A stretch of DNA of 64,000 nt from NCBI RefSeq assembly GCF_016746085.1, contig NZ_JAERTZ010000026.1, positions 310,001 through 374,000 on the forward strand. Direction: 5' to 3'. This stretch comes from Zobellella iuensis (GTDB taxonomy: Bacteria > Pseudomonadota > Gammaproteobacteria > Enterobacterales > Aeromonadaceae). This document shows positions 39,765-50,461 of the stretch, piece by piece. The notes beneath the pieces were generated by a model that had not been told where the DNA came from, searched no databases, and saw nothing but the letters and a program-made list of their open reading frames with translations. The position numbers and the translations under genes are program-made. Position 1 is the stretch's first letter. Each line of letters starts with the position of its first letter.

Positions 39765-40646
39765 ATGAGCGACGATAATTCGAACTCAGAAAACGGTTCG
39801 TCCAGCAAGAAAAACTGGCTTGAGCGACTCGGCCAGCTTTTTCAGGGCGAACCGAAGAGCCGTGAAGAACTGGTAGAAGTGATTATGGATGCGGGTGAGC
39901 GCGAGCTTATCGATCAGGACACCCAGGACATGATCGAAGGGGTGCTGGAGGTGAGCGAGCTCAGGGTACGGGACATCATGATCCCCCGCTCCCAGATGGT
40001 GACGGTGGAAAAATCCCAGCCGGTGTCCAGCTTCCTGCCCATGATCATCGAGTCCACCCACTCCCGTTTCCCCGTGGTCAACGAAGACAAGGACCACATC
40101 GAGGGCATACTGTTGGCCAAGGACTTGCTGCAGTACGGCTTTAACCTGACCGACGCGCCCTTTTCCATCGAGAAGGTACTGCGCCCGGCGGTGGTGGTGC
40201 CCGAGAGCAAGCGACTCGACAAGCTGCTCAAGGAATTCCGGGAAGAACGCTACCACATGGCCATAGTGGTCGACGAGTTCGGCGGCGTCTCCGGACTGGT
40301 CACCATCGAAGACATCCTCGAGCTTATCGTCGGCGACATCGAAGACGAGTACGACGCCGAAGAAAGCGCCGAAATCCGCCAGATCAGCAAGCGGGTCTAT
40401 GCGGTGGCGGCGCTCACCGACATCGAGGATTTCAACGAATTCTTCCATACCCACTTCAGCGATGAAGAAGCCGATACCGTCGGCGGCATGGTGATGCATG
40501 CCTTCGGCCACCTGCCCGCCAAGGGCGAACAGCTCGAGATCGACGGCTTCGTGTTCAAGGTCGCCCACGCCGACCGTCGACGCCTGCTGCAGTTACAGGT
40601 TAAGATACCCGACACTCAGGAAACCTCCTCCTCGGAGCCAGTATAA
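39765..40646 (+). CDS. ybeX: CBS-domain protein YbeX (CorC)
   Basis: This 293-residue protein has two CBS domains ([16 protein letters not shown] near residue 70, then [16 protein letters not shown] near 145) and a C-terminal CorC/HlyC transporter-associated domain. E. coli YbeX/CorC has been tied to Mg/Co efflux and to ribosome function. ATG at 39765 gives the same MSDDNS start as E. coli. An ATG at 39756 overlapping the ybeY stop is the alternative; both have weakly spaced ribosome sites. Confidence 0.94.
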   Translation: MSDDNSNSENGSSSKKNWLERLGQLFQGEPKSREELVEVIMDAGERELIDQDTQDMIEGVLEVSELRVRDIMIPRSQMVTVEKSQPVSSFLPMIIESTHSRFPVVNEDKDHIEGILLAKDLLQYGFNLTDAPFSIEKVLRPAVVVPESKRLDKLLKEFREERYHMAIVVDEFGGVSGLVTIEDILELIVGDIEDEYDAEESAEIRQISKRVYAVAALTDIEDFNEFFHTHFSDEEADTVGGMVMHAFGHLPAKGEQLEIDGFVFKVAHADRRRLLQLQVKIPDTQETSSSEPV

Positions 40647-40648
40647 AA

Positions 40649-42178
40649 GTGCGCAATTACCTGCCATATCTCGGGGCCCTGCTTAGCGGGGCCCTCGGCG
40701 TTTTAGCCTTCAGTCCTTTCGACCTCTGGCCGCTGGCGTTGGTGTCCTTGCTCGGGCTCTGCCTGTTGACCCAGCACGCCTCCCCGGGCATCGCCGCCAA
40801 ACGGGGCTTCGCCTGGGCCTTAGGCCTGTTCCTGCCCGGGCTGTGGTGGATCCACGTCAGCATGACCCTGTTTGGCGGCCTGCCGCTGCCGGCCGCCTTT
40901 TTTCTGGTGGCATTGCTGGCCGCCTACCTCGGTCTCTATACCGCCGCCGCGCTCTGGTTGGGCCAACGGCTGATGCCCTCGCCGGTGTTGCGCGTCCTGC
41001 TGGTGCTGCCGACCCTGCTGGTGGTGGCCGACTGGCTGCGCGGCTGGGTGCTGACCGGTTTTCCCTGGCTGTGGTTCGGCTACAGCCAGCTGGAAGGCCC
41101 CCTGGCCGGCCTCGCCCCCATCTTGGGCGTGCAGGGCATCAGCTGGCTGCTGAGCTTCTCTGCCGGGGCCCTCTGGCTGCTGTTGCGGCGCAACAGGGCC
41201 TGGTGGCCGGGCCTGGTCGCCCTGGCGCTGTGGGCCGCCGCCTTCGGCACCGGCTTTATCCAGTGGGTCAGCCCCACCCAGAGCAGCCGCTTCGCCCTGG
41301 TGCAGGGCAATATCGAGCAGTCCCTCAAGTGGATTCCCGGCCAGCTGGAACTCAGCCTGGAGCGTTATCTGGGGCTGACGCTGCCGGAGCGGAGCGCCGA
41401 GGTGGTGATCTGGCCCGAGTCCGCCCTGCCGGCTTCCGAACAGCACCTGGCCCCCTGGTTGCAGCAGGTGGACGCCCTGATGCAGGAGCGCGGCCAGAGC
41501 CTGCTTACCGGCATCGTCTCCCGGCCCAGCGAGGAAGACGTCTACAATGCGGTCATTACCCTGGGCCAGAGCCCGGATCCCTACGGGCCCGGCCACGGCA
41601 ATCGCTATTACAAGCAGCAGCTGGTGCCGGTCGGCGAGTTCGTGCCCTTCGGCAGCCTGCTGCGACCGCTGGCGCCCTTCTTCGATCTGCCGATGTCGTC
41701 CTTTTCCCGGGGCGGAGTGGAGCAACCGGATCTGGACGCCGCCGGCCGCCACTTCAGCGTGGCCATCTGCTACGAAGTGGCCTTCCCGGGGCTGGTGCGG
41801 GCCAATATGAAGCCAGATACCGACTACCTGCTGACGGTGTCCAACGACACCTGGTTCGGCCAGTCCATCGGTCCCTGGCAACACCAGCAGATCGCCCGCA
41901 TGCGCGCCCTGGAGCTGGGCCGGCCGCTGATCCGCGCCACCAACAACGGCGTGACCCTGGTCACCGACGAGAAAGGCCGCATCACCGCCAGCCTTCCCCA
42001 ATTCGAGGAAGGGGTGCTGCGCGCCGAAGTCACCGGCATGAGCGGGCTCACGCCCTATGCCCGTTTCGGCAGCGGGCCGCTGCTGGCCTGGCTGGGTCTT
42101 AGCCTGGTGATTGCCGGTGTCGGTTGCCGGCAACGGGACAGGGCCTGGAGCCTGGAGAAGAAAAGCCTGTTTAAATAA
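40649..42178 (+). CDS. lnt: Apolipoprotein N-acyltransferase
   Basis: This 509-residue inner-membrane enzyme N-acylates the lipoprotein Cys. About six to eight membrane segments fill residues 1-200. A nitrilase domain follows: Glu in VVIWPESALP, Lys in RYYKQQLVPVGEFVP and Cys in VAICYEVAFPGLV form the catalytic triad, and SNDTWFGQSIGPWQHQQ is the signature near the end. The start is GTG at 40649, two bases after the ybeX stop. Confidence 0.95.
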   Translation: MRNYLPYLGALLSGALGVLAFSPFDLWPLALVSLLGLCLLTQHASPGIAAKRGFAWALGLFLPGLWWIHVSMTLFGGLPLPAAFFLVALLAAYLGLYTAAALWLGQRLMPSPVLRVLLVLPTLLVVADWLRGWVLTGFPWLWFGYSQLEGPLAGLAPILGVQGISWLLSFSAGALWLLLRRNRAWWPGLVALALWAAAFGTGFIQWVSPTQSSRFALVQGNIEQSLKWIPGQLELSLERYLGLTLPERSAEVVIWPESALPASEQHLAPWLQQVDALMQERGQSLLTGIVSRPSEEDVYNAVITLGQSPDPYGPGHGNRYYKQQLVPVGEFVPFGSLLRPLAPFFDLPMSSFSRGGVEQPDLDAAGRHFSVAICYEVAFPGLVRANMKPDTDYLLTVSNDTWFGQSIGPWQHQQIARMRALELGRPLIRATNNGVTLVTDEKGRITASLPQFEEGVLRAEVTGMSGLTPYARFGSGPLLAWLGLSLVIAGVGCRQRDRAWSLEKKSLFK

Positions 42179-42202
42179 GCGCGCCGCGTCACGCTTATCC
42201 GC

Positions 42203-42688
42203 TCAGGGCATCAGCGGCCGGCGGATAAAGCTGTCGTGGCCGCATTCCAGGCAGGTGGTCAACACCTCCGGGTGGGTGATTTCATGGACGTGGGCGCACA
42301 GGGTACAGTCGTACTGGCCCGGTCCGACCACTTCTCCGGCCCGGTACTCGCCGTTGTGCTCCAGATCCTGCACGAACTCCCGCCATTCCAGCTGGCTCTT
42401 GTCGGTGGCACCGGCCAGCCAGCCCCAGACGGTCTCGCTGATGCGCCGGTAAAATACGCTGTCCCTGAACTCGTCCCCGCTGTGGCCGACTTCGGCCAGA
42501 TCCCGCTTCACGTATTCGGCTATCAAGGCCAGTTCGTCCTTGGTCAGATCGCCGGCCGCCTCCATGTAGGCCTGGGTTTTCTCCACCAGTTCCTTGATGG
42601 TGGTATTCTCGGCAGCCTGCCACTGCCGATGCAGCTCCTCCACAAAGGCTTCGTAGCCTTTTTTGTGCTGATCGTCTTTCTCGCTCAT
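42203..42688 (-). CDS. ybeL: Zinc-ribbon DUF1451 protein YbeL
   Basis: This 161-residue protein has a helical N-terminal region (about 1-110) and a C-terminal zinc ribbon formed by CTLC and CLEC (residues about 127 and 146). It matches E. coli YbeL, which is likewise divergent from leuS. No function is established. A HELIX-rich Glu/Lys composition near the N-terminus suggests a coiled coil. Confidence 0.9.
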   Translation of the reverse strand: MSEKDDQHKKGYEAFVEELHRQWQAAENTTIKELVEKTQAYMEAAGDLTKDELALIAEYVKRDLAEVGHSGDEFRDSVFYRRISETVWGWLAGATDKSQLEWREFVQDLEHNGEYRAGEVVGPGQYDCTLCAHVHEITHPEVLTTCLECGHDSFIRRPLMP

Positions 42689-42809
42689 GGCGCTTTCCTC
42701 TGTTGAACCGGGAAGGTGCGGCTATTGTTGCTTGCTACCCCCTGGGGTATTCTATGCCGATTTATCGCGTGTATTACCACCCATTTCTTCACGGAACCGG
42801 ACGTCACTG

Positions 42810-45389
42810 ATGCAAGAGCAATACAATCCCCAGAATATTGAGCCTGAAGTGCAACGCTTTTGGGCCGAGCAGCAGACCTTCAAGGCTACCGAACAACCGG
42901 GCAAAGACAAATTCTACTGTCTGTCCATGTTCCCCTACCCGTCAGGTCGGCTACATATGGGGCATGTCCGTAACTACACCATAGGTGACGTTATCTCTCG
43001 TTATCAACGGCTGCAGGGCAAAAATGTGCTGCAGCCCATCGGCTGGGACGCCTTCGGCCTGCCCGCCGAAAACGCCGCCATCAACAACAAGACGGCCCCG
43101 GCGCCCTGGACCTACGAAAACATCGATTACATGAAGAACCAGCTCAAGCGCCTGGGCTTCGGTTACGACTGGGATCGGGAACTGGCCACCTGTACCCCCG
43201 AGTATTACCGTTGGGAACAGTGGTTCTTCACCAAACTCTATGAACAAGGGCTGGTCTACAAGAAAACCTCTTCCGTCAACTGGTGCCCCAACGATGAAAC
43301 CGTGCTCGCCAACGAGCAGGTCAACGACGGCTGCTGCTGGCGCTGCGACACCCCGGTGGAGCAGAAGGAAATTCCCCAGTGGTTCATCAAGATCACCGAC
43401 TACGCCGAAGAGCTGCTCAACGACATCGAGGCGCTGGAAGGCTGGCCCGAGCAGGTCAAGACCATGCAGCGCAACTGGATAGGCCGCAGCGAGGGGCTGA
43501 CCCTGAGCTTTGCGGTGGACGGCCAGGATAACGGTTTCGAGGTCTACACCACCCGCCCCGACACCCTGTTCGGCGTCACCTATGTCGGCGTGGCCGCCGC
43601 CCACCCGCTGGCCGCCAAGGCGGCCGAGGGCAACCCCGAACTCGCCGCCTTTATCGAGGAGTGCAAGCACCACAAGGTGGCGGAGGCCGAAATGGCCACC
43701 ATGGAGAAAAAGGGCATGGCCACCGGCTTTTATGCGGTGCATCCGCTCACCGGCAAGCAGGTGCCCATCTGGGTCGCCAACTTCGTGCTGATGGACTATG
43801 GCTCCGGCGCCGTCATGGCGGTGCCCGCCCATGACCAGCGCGACTACGAGTTCGCCACCAAATACGGCCTGAACATAGTGCCCGTGATCAAGCCCGCCGA
43901 CGGCAGCGAGCTCGACATTTCGGAGCTCGCCTACACCGAAAAAGGCGTGCTGTTCGACTCGGGCGAGTTCAGCGGCCTGAACTTCGAGCAGGCCTTCGAT
44001 GCCATCGCCGAAGCATTGGCCGCCAGGGGCCTCGGCCGCAAGACGGTCAACTACCGCCTGCGCGACTGGGGCGTCAGCCGCCAGCGCTATTGGGGCGCGC
44101 CCATCCCCATGCTCAATCTGGAAGACGGCAGCGTGGTCGGCGCCCCGGAAGACAGCCTGCCGGTGGTGCTGCCGGAAGACGTGGTGATGAACGGCATCCA
44201 GAGCCCGATCAAGGCTGATCCCGAGTGGGCCAAGACCAGTTACCAGGGCCGGCCGGCCCTGCGCGAGACCGATACCTTCGACACCTTTATGGAGTCCTCC
44301 TGGTACTACGCCCGCTACTGCAGCCCCGACTACGACCAGGGCATGCTGGACGTGGACAAGGCCAACTACTGGCTGCCGGTAGATCAGTACATCGGCGGCA
44401 TCGAACACGCCTGCATGCACCTGCTGTACGCCCGCTTCTTCCACAAGCTGCTGCGCGACACCGGCCTGGTCGAATCCGACGAGCCGTTCAAGCGCCTGCT
44501 GTGCCAGGGCATGGTGCTGGCCGACGCCTTCTACTACACCGACGACAAGGGCGGCCGGGTCTGGGTCAGCCCGCTCGAGGTCAGCGTGGAGCGGGACGAG
44601 AAAGGCCGGGTCAAGCGTGCCCTCGACCAGGCCGGTCGCGAGCTGGTACACACCGGCATGACCAAGATGTCCAAGTCCAAGAACAACGGCATCGATCCCC
44701 AAGTGATGGTGGACCGCTATGGTGCCGACACCGTGCGCCTGTTCATGATGTTCGCCTCCCCCGCCGATCTCACCCTGGAATGGTCTGACTCCGGCGTCGA
44801 AGGGGCCCAGCGTTTCCTCAAGCGGCTGTGGAAACTGGTGTACGAACACCAGGCCCGCGGCCCGGTGGCGGCGCTGGATCTGGCCGGCCTCGACAACGGC
44901 CAGAAGGCACTGCGCCGCGAGCTGCACAAGACCATCGCCAAGGTGAGTGACGATGTGGGCCGCCGCCAGACCTTCAACACCGCCATCGCCGCCATCATGG
45001 AGCTGATGAACCGGCTGGCCCGGGTCGACATGGACCAGCCCCAGGAACGCGCCCTGCTGCAGGAAGCGCTGGAAGCCGTGGTGGTGATGCTGCATCCCAT
45101 AGTGCCGCACACCTGCCTCAGGCTGTGGCAGGCCCTGGGCCACGACGACATCGACCATGCGGTATGGCCCCAGGCCGACGCCGACGCCCTGGTGGAGGAC
45201 GAGAAGCTGGTGGTGGTGCAGGTCAACGGCAAGGTGCGCGGCAAGGTGACGGTCGCCGCCGACGCCGACCAGGCCGAGGTGGAAGCCGCCGGCAAGGCCG
45301 ACGACAACGTGGCCCGCCACCTGGACGGCAAGACCATCCGCAAGGTTGTCTACGTGCCCGGCAAGCTGCTGAATATCGTAGCGAACTAA
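42810..45389 (+). CDS. leuS: Leucyl-tRNA synthetase
   Basis: This 859-residue class I synthetase starts [18 protein letters not shown]. The HIGH-type motif is HMGH in [12 protein letters not shown] (near residue 50) and KMSKS is in [14 protein letters not shown] (near residue 620). The CP1 editing domain ([12 protein letters not shown]) and a leucine-specific domain are present. The ATG at 42810 fits the family; the frame upstream is open but unrelated. A 14-copy heptamer array begins directly at the stop codon. Confidence 0.97.
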   Translation: MQEQYNPQNIEPEVQRFWAEQQTFKATEQPGKDKFYCLSMFPYPSGRLHMGHVRNYTIGDVISRYQRLQGKNVLQPIGWDAFGLPAENAAINNKTAPAPWTYENIDYMKNQLKRLGFGYDWDRELATCTPEYYRWEQWFFTKLYEQGLVYKKTSSVNWCPNDETVLANEQVNDGCCWRCDTPVEQKEIPQWFIKITDYAEELLNDIEALEGWPEQVKTMQRNWIGRSEGLTLSFAVDGQDNGFEVYTTRPDTLFGVTYVGVAAAHPLAAKAAEGNPELAAFIEECKHHKVAEAEMATMEKKGMATGFYAVHPLTGKQVPIWVANFVLMDYGSGAVMAVPAHDQRDYEFATKYGLNIVPVIKPADGSELDISELAYTEKGVLFDSGEFSGLNFEQAFDAIAEALAARGLGRKTVNYRLRDWGVSRQRYWGAPIPMLNLEDGSVVGAPEDSLPVVLPEDVVMNGIQSPIKADPEWAKTSYQGRPALRETDTFDTFMESSWYYARYCSPDYDQGMLDVDKANYWLPVDQYIGGIEHACMHLLYARFFHKLLRDTGLVESDEPFKRLLCQGMVLADAFYYTDDKGGRVWVSPLEVSVERDEKGRVKRALDQAGRELVHTGMTKMSKSKNNGIDPQVMVDRYGADTVRLFMMFASPADLTLEWSDSGVEGAQRFLKRLWKLVYEHQARGPVAALDLAGLDNGQKALRRELHKTIAKVSDDVGRRQTFNTAIAAIMELMNRLARVDMDQPQERALLQEALEAVVVMLHPIVPHTCLRLWQALGHDDIDHAVWPQADADALVEDEKLVVVQVNGKVRGKVTVAADADQAEVEAAGKADDNVARHLDGKTIRKVVYVPGKLLNIVAN

Positions 45390-45487
45390 AAGCTGGAAGC
45401 TGGAAGCTGGAAGCTGGAAGCTGGAAGCTGGAAGCTGGAAGCTGGAAGCTGGAAGCTGGAAGCTGGAAGCTGGAAGCTGGAAGCTGG
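45390..45487. repeat. 14-copy heptamer array AAGCTGG
   Basis: Fourteen perfect tandem AAGCTGG units (98 bp) begin at the base after the leuS stop codon TAA. There is no variation between units. The same unit opens the array after prs at 31128. Confidence 0.98.
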
Positions 45488-45498
45488 AAAAGGATTTC

Positions 45499-45530
45499 AT
45501 AAAGGCTTGATTACTCAAGCCTTTATCTTC
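45499..45530 (+). terminator. Terminator-like hairpin after leuS
   Basis: A 12-bp stem ATAAAGGCTTGA/TCAAGCCTTTAT has a TTAC loop. The T-run after it is weak (CTTC), so it may be a partial terminator between leuS and lptE. Confidence 0.6.
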
Positions 45531-45550
45531 AAGCTTCCGGCTTCAAGCTT
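45530..45550. repeat. Inverse heptamers CAAGCTT-CCGGCTT-CAAGCTT
   Basis: Three units in exact 7-bp phase are reverse complements of AAGC-type heptamers. With the 14-copy array upstream they flank the hairpin at 45499-45526, giving array, hairpin, inverse array. CCGGCTT also occurs at the equivalent place before phoH. Confidence 0.65.
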
Positions 45551-45574
45551 ATCGCTGTTTTTAAAGGAGTTGTT

Positions 45575-46060
45575 ATGCTCACTCGAATCAAGGCCGGGAC
45601 GCTAATCGTCCTGACCCTGCTGCTGGCCGGTTGCGGCTTCCAGCTCAGGGGCGGTGACAACCTGCCTCCCGAGCTGCAACGGCTGGCCCTGGCCGGGGAT
45701 GACAAGACCCAGTTTTACCGCCTGGTTTCGGCCCGGCTGCAACGGGCCGGGGTACAGCTGGTCGCGCCGGATGGCGCCACCCCGGTGCTGACCATAGCCC
45801 CCCTGGGGCAGGGCAATACCGTCGCCTCGGTCAATGCCAGGGCCGATACCCTGGAATACGCCATGCGCTTCGGGACCCGCTTCACCCTGGACATGCCGGG
45901 CGAACCGCGCCAGGTGTTCAACGTCGCCTTCAACCGCAGCTTCCTGGACAAATCCGATCAGGCGCTGGCCTCCAGCCGTGAACAGCAGCAGCTGCATGAA
46001 CAGATGGAACACGAGGCCGCCGAACAAATCCTGCGTCAGCTGAACCGCCTGTCGTTCTGA
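45575..46060 (+). CDS. lptE: LPS-assembly lipoprotein LptE
   Basis: This 161-residue outer-membrane lipoprotein forms the LPS translocon plug with LptD. The signal peptide ends in LLLAGCG (lipobox Cys near residue 21), followed by FQLRGGDNLPPELQRL, typical of LptE (RlpB). AAAGGAG precedes the ATG. The stop shares a base with the holA start (TGATG). As in E. coli it follows leuS. Confidence 0.94.
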   Translation: MLTRIKAGTLIVLTLLLAGCGFQLRGGDNLPPELQRLALAGDDKTQFYRLVSARLQRAGVQLVAPDGATPVLTIAPLGQGNTVASVNARADTLEYAMRFGTRFTLDMPGEPRQVFNVAFNRSFLDKSDQALASSREQQQLHEQMEHEAAEQILRQLNRLSF

Positions 46061-47082
46061 TGCGTCTCTACCCCGAGCAACTGCCGGCGCATCTGCAGGC
46101 AGGGCTGTCGCCCTGCTATTTTATTTACGGCGACGAGCCGCTGCTGAAACTGGAAGCCCTGGACGAACTGCGCCGGGCGGCCCGCGCCCGGGGCTTTGAC
46201 GAACGCCACCGCTTCGATGCCGACGAAGGCCTGGACTGGGACGCCATCTTCGATGCCAGCCAGAGCCTCAGCCTGTTCAGCGCCCGCCAGATCATCGAGC
46301 TGCACCTGCCGGAAAAGCTCGACAAGACCGGCTCCGATCGATTGCGGGAACTGCTGCGCCAGTGCCATCCGGATCTGCTGCTGCTGCTGGCCGGCCCCCG
46401 CTTGAACCAGCAGCAGCAGAAAACCGCCTGGTTCAAGGCCCTGGCCGACGCCGGCCCGCTGGTGCCGGTGTCGGCACCGGATGCCCGTCATTTTCCCCGC
46501 TGGCTGGAGCAGCGGCTGCATCGCCATGGCCTCAAGGCCGAGCCCGATGCCCTGCACTGGCTGGCCTATGCCTTCGAGGGCAACCTGCTGGCGGTGGCCG
46601 GCGAGATCGAAAAGCTGAGCCTGCTCGACCTTGCCCAGCCGCTGACCCTGGCCACCCTGCAGCAGAATGTGCAGCCTCATCATCATTTCAACCCCTTCCA
46701 GCTGTTCGATCCGCTGTTGCAGGGCAAGGTCAAACGAGCCTGCCGCATCCTGTTGCAGCTGCGCCAGGAGGGGGTGGAGGCCGGCATGCTGTGCCACCTG
46801 CTGGCCCGGGAGCTGAACAACCTGCAGCAGTTGCAACTGGGGCTGCAGCATGGCCAGCCGTTCCATCAGGCCGCCGCCGCCCTGCATATCTGGTCCAGCC
46901 GCCAGCCGCTGATGCAGGCGGTGCTGGGGCGCCTGTCGGCCGCCAAGTTAAGTAGCCTGCTGGCCATGCTGGCGGCCGCCGACCGGGCCCTGGCCGCCTT
47001 CGATGACGACGAGGCCTGGCGCTGGCTGTACAGTCTCTGTGTCGGCTTTCTCGACGATCAACCGCTGGCCATTTCACCATGA
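46060..47082 (+). CDS. holA: DNA polymerase III delta subunit
   Basis: This 340-residue clamp-loader subunit begins MRLYPEQLPAHLQ, with YFIYGDEPLLKLEALDELR in the N-terminal AAA+-like domain. Delta lacks a working ATP site and opens the beta clamp. Its C-terminal collar domain carries many Gln/Leu residues. It overlaps lptE by one base and nadD by 4 bp. Confidence 0.95.
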   Translation: MRLYPEQLPAHLQAGLSPCYFIYGDEPLLKLEALDELRRAARARGFDERHRFDADEGLDWDAIFDASQSLSLFSARQIIELHLPEKLDKTGSDRLRELLRQCHPDLLLLLAGPRLNQQQQKTAWFKALADAGPLVPVSAPDARHFPRWLEQRLHRHGLKAEPDALHWLAYAFEGNLLAVAGEIEKLSLLDLAQPLTLATLQQNVQPHHHFNPFQLFDPLLQGKVKRACRILLQLRQEGVEAGMLCHLLARELNNLQQLQLGLQHGQPFHQAAAALHIWSSRQPLMQAVLGRLSAAKLSSLLAMLAAADRALAAFDDDEAWRWLYSLCVGFLDDQPLAISP

Positions 47083-47726
47083 GCAAACCCATAGGGCTAC
47101 TGGGGGGCACCTTCGACCCCATCCATATCGGTCACCTTCGGCCTGCCATCAGCACCCTGGAGCGACTGGGCCTGCATGAAGTACGGCTGCTGCCCAACTA
47201 TATTCCGCCGCACCGGGCCCCCCCCGACAGTGCCCCCGAGCATCGCCTGGCCATGGCCCGGCTGGCGGCGGCGCACACGCCGGGGCTGACCGTGGACGAT
47301 CGCGAGCTAAGACGTAACCGCCCTTCCTATACCATAGAGACGCTGACAGAGCTGCGCCGGGAGTTGCCGCGAACCCCCCTGTGCTTCCTGATGGGGATGG
47401 ACTCGCTCTGCTCGCTCAACCGCTGGCACCGCTGGCGGGAGCTGCTCAGTCAGGCCCACCTGGTGGTCAGCCACAGGCCAGGCTGGGAGCCCGATTTCAA
47501 CGATGAGGTCGCCGAGCTCTACCGGACCCATGGCACCCGGGACGCCGAACAGCTGCACCGGGCCCTGGCGGGCTCCATCTATCTGCTGGATAACCCCCGG
47601 CTCGAGATCTCCTCCACCCAGATCCGTGACTGCATCCGGACCGGGAACAATCCACAATATTTGTTGCCAGATCCAGTAGCGGTCTATATTCGTGATAAGG
47701 GACTCTATTCAGGGCCCGTGCTATAA
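47079..47726 (+). CDS. nadD: Nicotinate-nucleotide adenylyltransferase
   Basis: This 215-residue enzyme makes deamido-NAD from NaMN and ATP. The nucleotidyltransferase motif [12 protein letters not shown] is at the N-terminus and the second motif [10 protein letters not shown] near residue 175. [11 protein letters not shown] matches the substrate loop. Its stop codon overlaps the -10 of the rsfS promoter. Confidence 0.96.
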   Translation: MSKPIGLLGGTFDPIHIGHLRPAISTLERLGLHEVRLLPNYIPPHRAPPDSAPEHRLAMARLAAAHTPGLTVDDRELRRNRPSYTIETLTELRRELPRTPLCFLMGMDSLCSLNRWHRWRELLSQAHLVVSHRPGWEPDFNDEVAELYRTHGTRDAEQLHRALAGSIYLLDNPRLEISSTQIRDCIRTGNNPQYLLPDPVAVYIRDKGLYSGPVL

Positions 47727-47727
47727 T
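47719..47727 (+). promoter_or_regulatory. Extended -10 promoter for rsfS
   Basis: TGCTATAAT is a perfect extended -10 (TGn plus consensus TATAAT). No good -35 lies 17 bp upstream, as is usual for extended -10 promoters. It is located across the last two codons and stop of nadD and would give a leader of about 28 nt before rsfS. Confidence 0.65.
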
Positions 47728-47760
47728 CCGCCGCCACTTAGAACCGAGGAGAAAAACCCC

Positions 47761-48105
47761 TTGCAAGGTAATGAATTACACACCTTCGTCGTCGATAAAC
47801 TGGACGATCTCAAAGCCCGGGACATTCAGATCCTCGATGTCCGCGGCAAATCCACCATCACCGATTGCATGATAGTCTGTTCCGGCAACTCCAGCCGCCA
47901 CGTCAACGCCATCGCCGAGCACCTGGCCACCGAAGCCAAGCATGCCGGCCTCAATACCCTGGGTGTCGAAGGCAAGGGCGCCGGCGAGTGGGTACTGGTC
48001 GACCTGGGCGAAGTCATAGTGCACGTGATGCAGGAAGAAACCCGCGATTTTTACCAGCTCGAAAAACTCTGGGGTGGCAGCACCGTCGGGGCCCTGGCCG
48101 GATGA
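47761..48105 (+). CDS. rsfS: Ribosomal silencing factor RsfS
   Basis: This 114-residue protein binds L14 on the 50S subunit and blocks subunit joining in stationary phase. [19 protein letters not shown] and [25 protein letters not shown] are the family segments. The start is TTG at 47761 with GAGGAG 9 bp upstream; E. coli rsfS, as I recall, also uses a non-ATG start. It overlaps rlmH by 4 bp. Confidence 0.95.
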   Translation: MQGNELHTFVVDKLDDLKARDIQILDVRGKSTITDCMIVCSGNSSRHVNAIAEHLATEAKHAGLNTLGVEGKGAGEWVLVDLGEVIVHVMQEETRDFYQLEKLWGGSTVGALAG

Positions 48106-48572
48106 AATTGCAGCTGGTGGCGGTCGGCACCAGGATGCCGGCCTGGGTATCCGCCGGTTTTCAGGAATACCAACGGCGCTTTCCCCGGGATCTGCCGCTG
48201 GAGCTGACGGAAGTGGCGGCCGGCAAGCGGGGCAAGAATGCCGATATCGATCGCATCCTGCACAAGGAAGGCGAGCAGATGCTGGCCGCCGTCGCTAAAT
48301 CGGCACGTATCGTCACCCTCGATATCCCCGGCAGACCCTGGACCACGGAGCAACTGGCGGAACAACTGACCCGCTGGCAACTCGACGGCCGGGATACCGC
48401 CATCCTGATCGGTGGCCCCGAGGGGCTGGCACCGGCGTGCAAGGCCGCCGCCGAGCAGTCCTGGTCGCTGTCGCCACTGACCCTGCCCCATCCCCTGGTG
48501 CGGGTGGTGGCGGCGGAAAGCCTGTACCGGGCCTGGAGTATCAATAACAACCATCCTTATCACCGAGAGTAA
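48102..48572 (+). CDS. rlmH: 23S rRNA (pseudouridine1915-N3)-methyltransferase RlmH
   Basis: This 156-residue SPOUT methyltransferase modifies m3-psi1915 in helix 69. The trefoil-knot segment [17 protein letters not shown] (SAM binding) and [22 protein letters not shown] at the C-terminus are typical. The ATG at 48102 overlaps the rsfS stop, keeping the conserved rsfS-rlmH pair. Confidence 0.96.
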   Translation: MKLQLVAVGTRMPAWVSAGFQEYQRRFPRDLPLELTEVAAGKRGKNADIDRILHKEGEQMLAAVAKSARIVTLDIPGRPWTTEQLAEQLTRWQLDGRDTAILIGGPEGLAPACKAAAEQSWSLSPLTLPHPLVRVVAAESLYRAWSINNNHPYHRE

Positions 48573-48574
48573 CG

Positions 48575-50461
48575 ATGGCAAAAGGCCGGGTTAAGATGCG
48601 TGATCATGGCGCCGAGTCGTCCCTTTATTGGCGCCGGGCCCTGACGTCCTTTGTGGGTATACTGCTGCTGATGGGCGTGCTGCTCGCCAATCTTTACCAT
48701 CTGCAGGTCAACCAGCACCAGACCTATCAAACCCGCTCCAACGACAACCGTATCAAGGTAGTGCCGATAGCGCCTACCCGCGGCCTGATCTACGACCGTA
48801 GCGGCACCTTGCTGGCGGAGAACCGCCCCATCTACAGCCTGGAGATCACCCCCGAACAAGCCCGGGATCTCGAGGCCACCGTCGACGGCCTGATCGCCCT
48901 GCTCGAGCTGGATCCGGCGCTCAAAGAACGTTTCCTGGCCGACGTGCGTCGCCAGCGCCGTTTCAACCCCATAGTGCTGGTCAGCCGCCTGACCGAAGCG
49001 CAGGTAGCCCTGTTCAGCATCAACCAGCACAAGTTCCCGGGCGCCTCGATAGAAGCCTACCTGAAACGCTTCTATCCCTACGGTGCCACCTTCACTCATG
49101 TGATCGGCTATATGGCCCGCATCAACGACAGGGACGTAGAGCGGTTGCGGGAAGAAAACAAGCTGGCCAACTATGCCGCCACCCACGACATCGGCAAACT
49201 AGGCGTCGAGCGCTACTACGAAGACCTGTTGCACGGCCAGGCCGGCTACCAGGAGGTGGAGGTCAACAACCGGGGCCGGGTGATCCGCACCCTCAAGTAC
49301 AAGCCGCCCATCCCCGGCAGCGACATCTACCTGAACATCGACATCGGCCTGCAGCAAAAGGCCCAGAAGCTGATGGCCGACCGGCGCGGCGCGGCGGTGA
49401 TCATGACCCCCCAGGACGGCAAGGTGCTGGCCCTGGTGTCCAGCCCCAGCTACGATCCCAATCCTTTCGTGCACGGCATCAGCGGGCCCGAGTACCGGGC
49501 CCTGCTCAACGATCCCAATCGTCCCCTGATCAACAGGGCCAGTCAGGGTATCTATGCCCCCGCCTCCACCGTCAAGCCCATGCTGTCGGTGATGGGCCTG
49601 AACGAAGGCGCCTTTACCGCCGGTACCCGCTTCTTCGGCGGGCCTCACTTCCAGATCCCCAACACCAGCCGCAAATTCCGCGACTGGCGGCGCTGGGGCC
49701 ACGGCTGGATGGACGTGTACCGGGCCATCGAAATCTCGGCCGACACCTTCTACTACGACCTGGCCTACCGGCTGGGGATAGACACCCTGCACGACTACAT
49801 GAGCCGTTTCGGTTTCGGCCAGTTTTCAGGCATCGATCTGCATGAAGAGGCCAGCGGCATCATGCCGTCCCGGGGCTGGAAGCAGGCCCGCCACAAGCAA
49901 CCCTGGTACCAGGGCGACACCATTTCGGTGGGCATCGGCCAGGGCTACTGGACCGCCACCCCGCTGCAGCTGGCCCGGGCCACCGCCATCATGGTCGACC
50001 GGGGCGAGACCGTGCATCCCCGCCTGCTGCACGGCATCAAGGGACCGGACGGCATGATCCCCATGCCGATCAGCAAGGGCGAGCCGATCGCACTCAAGCA
50101 GGACAGTTTCTGGGATGTGGGCCTGGCCGGCATGTACCGGGTCGTGCACGGCAGCGAAGGGACCGCCCGTCGCGCCTTTGCCGACACCCCCTACAAGGCC
50201 GGCGGCAAGTCCGGTACCGCCCAGGTGTTCAGCCTGGCGGAAAACCAGCAATACGATCACGACAACACCAAGGAACACCTGCGCGACAACGCCCTGTTCG
50301 TGGCCTTCGCCCCTTACCAAAACCCGGAAGTGGTGGTGTCGGTGGTGCTGGAAAACGCCGGCGGCGGCAGCTCCAACGCCGCGCCTGTGGCCCGGGCCCT
50401 GCTCGATCTCTATATGCTGCCCGCCCTGGGACAAGACGAGGAACCCAGCGAAGATGAATAA
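48575..50461 (+). CDS. mrdA: Penicillin-binding protein 2
   Basis: This 628-residue transpeptidase of the Rod elongation complex has a short cytoplasmic tail, one membrane helix (about residues 23-45), a PBP dimer domain, and a transpeptidase domain. Catalytic motifs are SxxK in PASTVKP (near residue 332), SxD-type SAD in EISADTFYY, and KSGT in [10 protein letters not shown] (near residue 547). It overlaps rodA by 8 bp; the two proteins form one synthase. Confidence 0.96.
   Translation: MAKGRVKMRDHGAESSLYWRRALTSFVGILLLMGVLLANLYHLQVNQHQTYQTRSNDNRIKVVPIAPTRGLIYDRSGTLLAENRPIYSLEITPEQARDLEATVDGLIALLELDPALKERFLADVRRQRRFNPIVLVSRLTEAQVALFSINQHKFPGASIEAYLKRFYPYGATFTHVIGYMARINDRDVERLREENKLANYAATHDIGKLGVERYYEDLLHGQAGYQEVEVNNRGRVIRTLKYKPPIPGSDIYLNIDIGLQQKAQKLMADRRGAAVIMTPQDGKVLALVSSPSYDPNPFVHGISGPEYRALLNDPNRPLINRASQGIYAPASTVKPMLSVMGLNEGAFTAGTRFFGGPHFQIPNTSRKFRDWRRWGHGWMDVYRAIEISADTFYYDLAYRLGIDTLHDYMSRFGFGQFSGIDLHEEASGIMPSRGWKQARHKQPWYQGDTISVGIGQGYWTATPLQLARATAIMVDRGETVHPRLLHGIKGPDGMIPMPISKGEPIALKQDSFWDVGLAGMYRVVHGSEGTARRAFADTPYKAGGKSGTAQVFSLAENQQYDHDNTKEHLRDNALFVAFAPYQNPEVVVSVVLENAGGGSSNAAPVARALLDLYMLPALGQDEEPSEDE

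Noticed and set aside
45125-45502. A plus-strand frame ending in a seven-residue periodic peptide (GSWKLEA)
   Set aside because: The periodicity is the 7-bp repeat read in one frame (21 bp per 7 residues). It overlaps leuS out of frame and has no start context.
42951-45518. An 855-codon minus-strand frame across leuS, beginning in the heptamer array
   Set aside because: Antisense to leuS; its N-terminal periodic peptide is only the translated AAGCTGG array.
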